From positions 1-5,509 of the forward strand of contig PBPD01000033.1 of the NCBI GenBank assembly GCA_002725445.1: a stretch of 5,509 nucleotides of DNA, in the 5' to 3' direction. Position numbers and translations under genes: made by a program. Origin of the DNA: Rickettsiales bacterium (GTDB lineage: Bacteria; Pseudomonadota; Alphaproteobacteria; Rickettsiales; UBA3002). The notes below the pieces were generated by a model. That model was given only the letters and a program-made list of their open reading frames with translations. It was not told where the DNA came from and made no database searches. Below are positions 1 through 3,826 of this stretch, one piece after another; within the stretch, counting starts at the first letter, position 1, and each line of letters starts with the position of its first letter.

Positions 1-293
1 GCTTTGCACTGGGGGCAGGCACAGCGTTGCTCGGCACCAAAGCGGCCATGGCATGTACGGTGGCGGTAGAGTCCGTCATTGGCGAGCATTATCAGCATCA
101 AGAAGATGCCTTAGCCGATAATGAGCAAGAGAAAGATTTGCGCAGAACCATTTCCAAATTCCGCGCAGAAGAGCAGGAGCATCACGATATCGGGTTAGAG
201 CATGATGCAGAGAATGCACCTTTTTATGACCTTTTAAGCACCGCGATCAAAGGCGGCACGCATGCTGCGATATGGCTCGCTAAACGTATCTAA
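1..293 (+). CDS. coq7: COQ7-family demethoxyubiquinone hydroxylase, 3' end (5' truncated by window)
   Basis: Seen: the frame is open from base 3 and ends at TAA 291-293, giving about 96 C-terminal residues; the start lies outside the window. The peptide reads ALGAGTALLG, then AMACTVAVE, then FRAEEQEHHDIGLEHDAE, ending in AIWLAKRI. Family knowledge: COQ7 (UbiF-alternative, di-iron ferritin-like) proteins hydroxylate demethoxyubiquinone in ubiquinone synthesis at the membrane. The Glu of VAVE and the ExxH of EEQEHH match the iron ligands of the second half of the four-helix bundle; the first-half ligands (Glu and ExxH) are off the window. The final IWLAKRI matches the usual COQ7 C-terminus, so the 3' end is intact. 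A TTG at 27 is internal to the conserved helix and is not the start. The next gene is 99 bases downstream and has no obvious functional link. Confidence 0.95.
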   Translation, partial: FALGAGTALLGTKAAMACTVAVESVIGEHYQHQEDALADNEQEKDLRRTISKFRAEEQEHHDIGLEHDAENAPFYDLLSTAIKGGTHAAIWLAKRI

Positions 294-305
294 TTCATAC
301 ATATC

Positions 306-322
306 TGTTCCGCGTTGGAACA
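306..322. repeat. Perfect 6-bp inverted repeat (TGTTCC-N5-GGAACA)
   Basis: TGTTCC at 306-311 and GGAACA at 317-322 are exact complements around the loop GCGTT, 12 bases after the coq7 stop. No T-run follows, so it is not a convincing intrinsic terminator. It could be a weak mRNA-end hairpin or a dyad operator for the next gene. It does not fit the alphaproteobacterial LexA direct repeat GTTC-N7-GTTC, because its second half is GAAC. Confidence 0.4.
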
Positions 323-360
323 TAAGCCACAGATAATTATGGTATTTTTATAAGCGCTCG

Positions 361-368
361 GCTATACT
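361..368 (+). promoter_or_regulatory. Possible -10 element (GCTATACT) for the 57-residue ORF
   Basis: GCTATACT at 361-368 contains TATACT (five of six matches to TATAAT). It lies 24 bases before the ATG at 393, which would give a leader of about 15-18 bases. No good -35 hexamer stands at the expected distance. The GCTATA core is shared with the better elements at 613-620 and 1126-1132, which is the main reason to list it. Confidence 0.35.
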
Positions 369-392
369 TGCGAAAAATTAGGTAAGCAAGCA

Positions 393-566
393 ATGACTGA
401 CAACAACGACATTGTGGGTGAACCCACACTCAGTGATCTATTGGATGATCCCATAATCAAACTGGTGATGAAGCGCGATGGCGTAACACGTGATCATCTA
501 ATGCCAATGATTCATCTGGCGCGCGAACAAGTTAATAGTCCCGCACCTGATTCTTTAAGCGCCTAA
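393..566 (+). CDS. Small acidic hypothetical protein, 57 aa
   Basis: ATG 393 to TAA 564-566 encodes 57 residues. It begins MTDNNDIVGEPTLSDLLDD, continues through PIIKLVMKRDGVTRDHL and ends NSPAPDSLSA. AGG at 380-382 stands 10 bases before the ATG as a modest Shine-Dalgarno. There is no signal peptide or membrane helix, and it should be a soluble cytoplasmic protein with one or two short helices. The pattern DP-x-I-x-LVMKRDGV reminds me of short conserved hypothetical proteins of alphaproteobacteria whose function I do not know, so I assign none. It lies between coq7 and the lipoprotein gene, which appears to have its own promoter. The compact acidic composition and the plausible ribosome site favour a real gene despite its size. 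Confidence 0.65.
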   Translation: MTDNNDIVGEPTLSDLLDDPIIKLVMKRDGVTRDHLMPMIHLAREQVNSPAPDSLSA

Positions 567-611
567 CCTCATTTCTGTCATATAATCTTCACCTTTTATT
601 AGTCATTATCC

Positions 612-620
612 TGCTATAAT
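612..620 (+). promoter_or_regulatory. Extended -10 promoter (TGCTATAAT) of the lipoprotein gene
   Basis: TGC followed by a perfect TATAAT (615-620) is an extended -10 element. Transcription would start near 626-628, just before the Shine-Dalgarno at 628-634. The upstream -35 region (about 592-597, CCTTTT) is poor, as is common with extended -10 promoters. The identical nine bases recur at 1124-1132 before the first pilin gene. Confidence 0.6.
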
Positions 621-627
621 GCTTAGT

Positions 628-634
628 AGAGAGG
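628..634 (+). promoter_or_regulatory. Ribosome binding site AGAGAGG for the lipoprotein gene
   Basis: AGAGAGG ends 9 bases before the ATG at 644. It is a better anti-16S match than the sites of its neighbours and fixes the start of the lipoprotein gene. Confidence 0.6.
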
Positions 635-643
635 TGTATAAAG

Positions 644-928
644 ATGAAAAAAATAGCACTTATTATTCTGCTCGCATGTTCGGTGGCCGCTTGTCGCCCC
701 GCTAGCTTGTATATGGTGGGTCCATCTGGCCCGGCCGAATATCAGCTTGGCTGGGAAGACGGCTGTGACACTGGTCTTTCCGCACAAGGTGGAACCGTCC
801 ATAAATTGATGTTTGGCTTTAAAAAGCGCCCCGAGATGGGGAATAACGAGCTTTATAAGCAAGCATGGAACGAAGGATTCACCTATTGCCGTTTTGCAAT
901 GGCACGTGAAGGCGGTGACCTGTTCTAG
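644..928 (+). CDS. Small lipoprotein of unknown function, 94 aa
   Basis: ATG 644 to TAG 926-928. Residues 1-17 form a lipoprotein signal peptide: MKK, a hydrophobic stretch (IALIILLACSVAA) and the lipobox VAAC, with Cys17 as the predicted lipidated residue. The mature part is about 78 residues and contains GPSGPAEYQLGWEDGCDTG, a KLMFGFKKRPEMGNNELY stretch and AWNEGFTYCR near the end. Two further cysteines (in DGCDTG and TYCR) could form a disulfide in the periplasm. Arg at +2 of the mature chain gives no inner-membrane retention signal by the enterobacterial rule, so an outer-membrane anchor facing the periplasm is my inference. I recall similar short GWxDGC...AWxxGFxYCR lipoproteins in alphaproteobacteria, without a known role. 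The promoter at 612-620 and the ribosome site at 628-634 support independent expression. Confidence 0.85.
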   Translation: MKKIALIILLACSVAACRPASLYMVGPSGPAEYQLGWEDGCDTGLSAQGGTVHKLMFGFKKRPEMGNNELYKQAWNEGFTYCRFAMAREGGDLF

Positions 929-972
929 GCGCGTTATACCCTAATTTACTAACGTCATATGCATGCTGAAGA

Positions 973-1000
973 TTGACAGACCCGTCCAATCTGTTACCTA
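973..1000 (+). promoter_or_regulatory. Putative tRNA promoter
   Basis: A perfect TTGACA stands at 973-978. A weak -10-like sequence (GTTACCTA, 993-1000) follows at the shorter spacing typical of alphaproteobacterial promoters (TTGAC-type -35, 10-14 bases, GCTA-type -10). Transcription would begin about a dozen bases before the tRNA. The -35 is convincing and the -10 is not. Confidence 0.45.
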
Positions 1001-1017
1001 AAGCATTGTCCGCTAAA

Positions 1018-1093
1018 GGGGGTATAGCTCAGCGGTTAGAGCAGGGCGCTCATAACGCCTTGGTCGGGGGTTCAAATCCCTCTACCCCCACCA
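1018..1093 (+). tRNA. tRNA with CAT anticodon, probably tRNA-Ile2 (lysidine type), alternatively elongator tRNA-Met
   Basis: The cloverleaf folds completely. Acceptor GGGGGTA 1018-1024 pairs with TACCCCC 1083-1089, discriminator A is 1090, and CCA 1091-1093 is genome-encoded. The D stem is GCTC/GAGC (1027-1030, 1039-1042). The anticodon stem is GGGCG/CGCCT with loop CTCATAA and anticodon CAT at 1051-1053. The T stem 1066-1070/1078-1082 encloses TTCAAAT. An initiator is excluded: the 1-72 pair is intact and the anticodon stem lacks three consecutive G:C pairs at its base. The short 8-base D loop (AGCGGTTA) and the variable-region context CTTGGTCG resemble E. coli ileX rather than elongator Met, which has a 9-base D loop. 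If so, TilS converts C34 to lysidine and the tRNA reads AUA. Confidence 0.93.
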
Positions 1094-1123
1094 GCAATCT
1101 TCTATGTGTTTTTCGCAATTTTG

Positions 1124-1132
1124 TGCTATAAT
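1124..1132 (+). promoter_or_regulatory. Extended -10 promoter (TGCTATAAT) of the pilin A-B operon
   Basis: TGC plus a perfect TATAAT (1127-1132), 31 bases after the tRNA CCA end. Transcription would start near 1138-1140. That places the ATG at 1138 at or before the mRNA 5' end and supports ATG 1159 as the start of pilin A. No clear -35 is visible. A T-run at 1109-1113 between the tRNA and this element may help end the tRNA transcript. Confidence 0.6.
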
Positions 1133-1158
1133 ACTGCATGGCTAGGAACCAGGCACGC

Positions 1159-1911
1159 ATGCCAAAAAACACTTTTTACAGACGCAATCCACATCAGGCT
1201 GGCTTCTCGCTGGTCGAAATGTCGGTGGTCGTCGCCATTATGGCCGTCATTGCCGTGTTTGGCCTGCAAGCGGTTGCCATGTTCTTTGACTATAAAGCGC
1301 GCAGCGAAACATTGGATCGGATGGAAGAAATTCAGATCTCTCTGCGCCAACATTTCATCGCCAGAGGCTTTTTTCCTAAACCTGCCCCGCTCAATGGCAC
1401 AACGGCACAAATTAACAATGCTGCCTTTGGCCAGGCGGTAAGCAATTGCAACAACAGCAGTATCGTGTTGGAGGGTGGCGTGTGCATTGGTGCCGTGCCG
1501 CTGAGCGAGTTACGCCTGCCCGTACATCTGATAGCCGACACATGGAATCAGCGTATTTTATATGTGGTCACCGAAGATTTAACAGAGGACGCTGCCACCT
1601 TCGAAGCCAACCCTGGCCGCATCCGTATCAGAAGCGGGAACATTGCCAGCTCCAACACGATTACTGATGCAGGCGCCTATATGCTGATCAGTCACGGCCC
1701 CAACATGGTAGGGGGTTACAATCTGCGCAGCGCTGCACGCACTATTGATTGCGACGAACCTAGCTCTGGTGACCCTATTGACCAAGAAAATTGTGACAAC
1801 GCCGACAATCTTTTCTTTGAAGAAGAATTTAATCGCGGTAGTAATGATGCGTGGTGTTTTGACGATTTAGTGCTATGGGAATTAAAACCAGATGAGTTTT
1901 CATACCGATGA
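1159..1911 (+). CDS. Pilin A: prepilin-type N-terminal cleavage/methylation domain protein (minor pilin or pseudopilin), 250 aa
   Basis: Start chosen at ATG 1159. It follows AGGA (1144-1147, 11 bases) and AGG (1151-1153), gives a 15-residue leader beginning MPK like pilin C, and the in-frame ATG at 1138 lies at the predicted transcript start without a ribosome site. Leader MPKNTFYRRNPHQAG is followed by FSLVEMSVVVAIMAVIAVFG: prepilin peptidase cuts G15^F16, with Glu at +5 for methylation or assembly. The N-terminal helix continues into a charged stretch (KARSETLDRMEEIQISL). The core has GAVPLSELRLPVH, a DTWNQRILYVV strand, LISHGPNMVGGYN, QENCDNADNLFFEE and finally CFDDLVLWELKPDEFSYR. Such proteins insert in the inner membrane and join type IV pilus or type II secretion pseudopilus assemblies. 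It ends at the core, unlike B and C. Its TGA overlaps the ATG of B by four bases, so B is probably translationally coupled. Confidence 0.88.
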   Translation: MPKNTFYRRNPHQAGFSLVEMSVVVAIMAVIAVFGLQAVAMFFDYKARSETLDRMEEIQISLRQHFIARGFFPKPAPLNGTTAQINNAAFGQAVSNCNNSSIVLEGGVCIGAVPLSELRLPVHLIADTWNQRILYVVTEDLTEDAATFEANPGRIRIRSGNIASSNTITDAGAYMLISHGPNMVGGYNLRSAARTIDCDEPSSGDPIDQENCDNADNLFFEEEFNRGSNDAWCFDDLVLWELKPDEFSYR

Positions 1912-1913
1912 CA
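1885..1913 (+). repeat. Direct repeat copy 1: pilin A 3' end and start of pilin B
   Basis: These 29 bases encode KPDEFSYR-stop of pilin A plus the overlapping ATGACA that starts pilin B. They match 3576-3604 at 26 of 29 positions. The differences are 1893 T/C and 1902 A/G (both silent as codons) and 1904 A/G (Tyr/Cys). Confidence 0.85.
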
Positions 1914-3572
1914 GATTTAATTAACACTACCAAAAAACGTTTTGCACGCCTGCGGCAAGGTTTCTCGCTGGTTGAACTGGCTGTGGTGCTGATGATTATT
2001 TCGGTCATTGTTGGTTTTGGTATCAATGCAGCCACCACTGGCTTCAAACATTCCAAACGTGTAGAAACGCAGGAGAAACTGGACGCGGTGGAACAGGCGC
2101 TCGCCGCCTATGTCGATATAAATGGATTTCTTCCCTGCCCCGCCAATAATGGATTAGACGTTGATAACCCTAATTTTGGGGTTGCCAATGCCACCTGCAC
2201 AGGCGGCTCGGCCGTGCAATATGGCGCCGTGCCCGTGCGCAGTCTGCAGTTGCCACTGGATTATGCGCTCGATGGCTGGGGCAACCTTATGCATTACGCA
2301 GTCAGCGTAGACCTGACAGGTGACGATGAAAACTTTATTGACAATGATGGCGCGATTGAAGTGCGGATGGACCAGGGTGGCAACGCCATTAATCTTTCAC
2401 AAAGTGCAGCGGCCTATGCGGTTTATAGTGAAGGGGAAGTGAACTGCACCCTCTCTGGCGGTGAAAATTGTGACACGAACAATGTGTTGATCCAGAATTT
2501 GCATATTGATGCTGCTGAATCCGGCAAGCAGTTTGATGATTATATAGTCTGGCGCCCCAAAGAAACGGTGCTGGCTGCTCTGGGCGGCACGGAAACCTTC
2601 ATCACCAGCTGTGCCCCCACCGATGTGACATGGGACGAAGATAATTTATGGTGCAATGGAACGCTGCCTAAAGGCGAGCACGAAGAGTCTGCCACTGTAT
2701 ATGACACAGATCCCGCAAGCACTGGTAACCGTGAATATACGTGCCGCAATGCCCAATGGGTAGCCGACGGGGCAGGCACGTGTGGCGCAGAATGCCCATC
2801 GACCAAACAGACATGGCAAAATAACTCGCCTCAAGATAATTGTGAGGCTTTGCCTCCTACCAGCGCCCCGGACACCCCGCCTTATTTACACGGCAATGAA
2901 TATAATTTTGTTGATAATGTCGGAGGGTATCATGGGGGAGCAGACTATACATGCGTCGATGGCGCGTGGAGTGGCCCCTCTAACGCTACCTGTGAAAAAA
3001 GCACCTGCGCCAGCACATCTAAAACCTGGACGGTTGGTGGCAATAGCTGTACGGGCAATCTATCAACAACCAATAGCGGTAATAGCCGCACCGCCAACGA
3101 CAATAGCGGCCAGCCGCAAGGAAGCGCGACCTACCAATGTGTCGGCGGATCGTGGAGTGGGCCTACAGGGGCAAGTTGCAGCTGTTCCAGCTCTTACTGG
3201 TGTTCAGGCTGTAACCGCTACCGTCGTTACACCAATTGTTCTACTACCAATTTAGGGTATAGCGCCATTTGCTGCCCGCCGCCACCACCGCCACCGCCGC
3301 CACCGCCGCCACCGCCGCCACCGCCTGGCTGCACAGAATCTTACAATATTGGCTCAACTAAAATTAATCAATGTGGTTATCCAACCGACCCGGGTTGTCA
3401 GCCTTGCAATGCAAGTAGTTGCGCGTCAACCTATAATGGTTGCGCATTTAGCCACGTGCATCAGGTCTGTTCGTACGACCCACCTGGCTCTACAATGGCA
3501 AGTTTCTTCTGCTCAGATTGGAAAACCAACGGCATGATTTTTGACAGCTGCAAATGTTGGTACAAAGAATAA
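1908..3572 (+). CDS. Pilin B: prepilin-like protein with long Cys-rich modular C-terminus and polyproline tract, 554 aa
   Basis: ATG 1908 overlaps the A stop; no strong ribosome site, so coupled translation is likely. Leader of 18 residues (MTDLINTTKKRFARLRQG), then FSLVELAVVLMIISVIVGFG: cleavage G18^F19, Glu23 at +5. The core has a DGWGNLMHYAVSV strand and GGENCDTNNV, and closes with FDDYIVW (209-215), aligning with the end of A. Instead of stopping, it continues with three modules of the pattern C-x(5-6)-W ... C ... [YE]xC-x4-W ... C starting at Cys235, Cys296 and Cys367, then a CSGCNR...NCSTTNLG...CC linker, 17 prolines (457-473) and an 81-residue tail with 10 cysteines. Inference: a pilus- or membrane-anchored adhesin or tip protein, disulfide-bonded in the periplasm. 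At 554 residues it is several times longer than an ordinary pseudopilin. The TAA is followed in frame by a copy of A's last residues. Confidence 0.88.
   Translation: MTDLINTTKKRFARLRQGFSLVELAVVLMIISVIVGFGINAATTGFKHSKRVETQEKLDAVEQALAAYVDINGFLPCPANNGLDVDNPNFGVANATCTGGSAVQYGAVPVRSLQLPLDYALDGWGNLMHYAVSVDLTGDDENFIDNDGAIEVRMDQGGNAINLSQSAAAYAVYSEGEVNCTLSGGENCDTNNVLIQNLHIDAAESGKQFDDYIVWRPKETVLAALGGTETFITSCAPTDVTWDEDNLWCNGTLPKGEHEESATVYDTDPASTGNREYTCRNAQWVADGAGTCGAECPSTKQTWQNNSPQDNCEALPPTSAPDTPPYLHGNEYNFVDNVGGYHGGADYTCVDGAWSGPSNATCEKSTCASTSKTWTVGGNSCTGNLSTTNSGNSRTANDNSGQPQGSATYQCVGGSWSGPTGASCSCSSSYWCSGCNRYRRYTNCSTTNLGYSAICCPPPPPPPPPPPPPPPPPGCTESYNIGSTKINQCGYPTDPGCQPCNASSCASTYNGCAFSHVHQVCSYDPPGSTMASFFCSDWKTNGMIFDSCKCWYKE
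2610..3179 (+). repeat. Three divergent Cys/Trp modules within pilin B
   Basis: Modules begin at the Cys codons 2610, 2793 and 3006 (about 61, 71 and 58 residues). Each opens with Cys and a nearby Trp (VTW, QTW, KTW), has a second Cys (NGT, NCE or SCTG context), then a YTC or YQC followed by a Trp (AQW, GAW, GSW) and closes with Cys. They are related at protein level only, with little DNA similarity, so they are old duplications. The last one is the form also found in pilin C at 5225-5395. Confidence 0.7.
3276..3326 (+). repeat. Polyproline-coding tract, 17 Pro codons (CCG/CCA)
   Basis: Seventeen consecutive proline codons, mostly in a 9-base rhythm CCG CCG CCA, ending CCT. It separates the CSGCNR linker from the final Cys-rich domain of pilin B as a stiff polyproline helix. 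All unit sizes are multiples of three, so slippage would change the length but keep the frame. Translation should depend on elongation factor P. The same kind of tract opens at 5492 in pilin C. Confidence 0.9.
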
Positions 3573-3602
3573 TCGAAACCAGACGAGTTTTCGTGCCGAT
3601 GA
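3573..3602 (+). pseudogene. Orphaned pilin C-terminal tail (SKPDEFSCR-stop) after the pilin B stop
   Basis: Directly after the TAA of pilin B and in its frame, the codons TCG AAA CCA GAC GAG TTT TCG TGC CGA TGA read SKPDEFSCR and stop. This matches the KPDEFSYR end of pilin A. It is outside any present reading frame with a start and would be made only by stop-codon readthrough. Best explained as the original 3' end of the duplicated pilin gene, cut off when the Cys-rich region was added. Confidence 0.7.
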
Positions 3603-3604
3603 CA
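3576..3604 (+). repeat. Direct repeat copy 2 of the pilin A/B junction
   Basis: Matches 1885-1913 at 26 of 29 bases, including the CCGATGACA that contains the overlapping stop and start. The ATG at 3599 opens only a 17-codon frame (MTPFINGQNA..., stop at 3650-3652), whose first residues faintly echo MTDLIN of pilin B. The rest of 3605-3717 shows no pilin coding. Confidence 0.85.
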
Positions 3605-3618
3605 CCGTTTATAAACGG
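3605..3618. repeat. Perfect 14-bp palindrome CCGTTTATAAACGG
   Basis: An exact self-complementary 14-mer directly after the orphaned tail, in non-coding DNA between pilins B and C. It could be a dimeric regulator site or chance structure at the 3' end of the A-B transcript. No T-run follows. Confidence 0.4.
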
Positions 3619-3673
3619 CCAGAATGCGTCTTACGTGTCCTTGGTTATATAGGCCCACAAAGGCGAACAAAAC

Positions 3674-3688
3674 TGCCCCGATAGGGCA
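3674..3688. other. Short GC-rich hairpin TGCCC-N5-GGGCA
   Basis: A perfect 5-bp stem around CGATA, about 100 bases after the pilin B stop. There is no U-run on the + strand, although the minus-strand reading continues into GTTTTGTT. It may stabilise the 3' end of the A-B mRNA, but it is a poor terminator for the + strand genes. Confidence 0.25.
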
Positions 3689-3717
3689 CAGCTCAAGCCT
3701 CACCGCCACCCGAGAAG

Positions 3718-3733
3718 TTAATGCTTTGTTAAC
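3718..3733. promoter_or_regulatory. CtrA-type binding site TTAA-N7-TTAAC
   Basis: TTAA at 3718-3721, seven bases, then TTAAC at 3729-3733: an exact match to the CtrA box known from Caulobacter and other alphaproteobacteria. It lies 29 bases upstream of the -35 of the pilin C promoter and about 65-80 bases before the predicted transcript start, a suitable place for an activator. I saw no second full box in the window. CtrA controls pilin genes such as pilA in Caulobacter, which makes the position sensible. Confidence 0.55.
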
Positions 3734-3762
3734 GTCCCTATGCTAAAGTAAAATATAAAAAA

Positions 3763-3791
3763 TTGACTCTTAGCACAGTAGCACGCATACT
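3763..3791 (+). promoter_or_regulatory. Promoter of pilin C (TTGACT-N17-CATACT)
   Basis: TTGACT at 3763-3768 and CATACT at 3786-3791 with a 17-base spacer. The predicted transcript start is near 3798, giving a leader of about 29 bases before the TTG at 3827. The -35 also contains GACTC (3765-3769), a GANTC site of the CcrM type. This suggests that C is transcribed separately from A-B. Confidence 0.55.
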
Positions 3792-3826
3792 TATTATGTC
3801 TAATTGCGCAACATGGATGGTTAATT

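Noticed and set aside
286..321. EcfG-type (GGAAC-N16/17-CGTT) stress promoter using the GGAAC of the inverted repeat
   Set aside because: On the + strand no CGTT stands at the right distance; on the minus strand the spacing to CGTT is 20, which is too long, and there is no minus-strand gene to serve.
623..862. Minus-strand open frame opposite the lipoprotein gene
   Set aside because: It is a shadow of the 644-928 gene, which has a signal peptide, lipobox, promoter and ribosome site; the minus frame has none of these.
1018..1093. tRNA as an attachment site of a genomic island carrying the pilins
   Set aside because: No integrase and no second copy of the tRNA 3' end is found in the window; a partial CCCCTCTA match near 2976 is too short.
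968..1102. 8-bp inverted repeat GAAGATTG (968-975) and CAATCTTC (1095-1102) flanking the tRNA
   Set aside because: An exact 8-mer pair over this distance can easily arise by chance, and one arm overlaps the -35 of the tRNA promoter. A precursor-processing stem is possible but unsupported.
1106..1441. Plus-strand frame starting in front of pilin A in another phase
   Set aside because: It overlaps the pilin A helix-coding region out of frame, gives an implausible composition and lacks a ribosome site.
1908..3572. Shufflon-like switching of pilin C-termini by a site-specific recombinase
   Set aside because: The tail arrangement invites the idea, but no inverted recombination sites, silent cassettes or recombinase gene are visible in the window.
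3765..3769. GANTC (CcrM methylation) site in the -35 of pilin C
   Set aside because: The motif occurs about every 256 bases by chance, so one site is not evidence of methylation control; it is mentioned only as context of the promoter.
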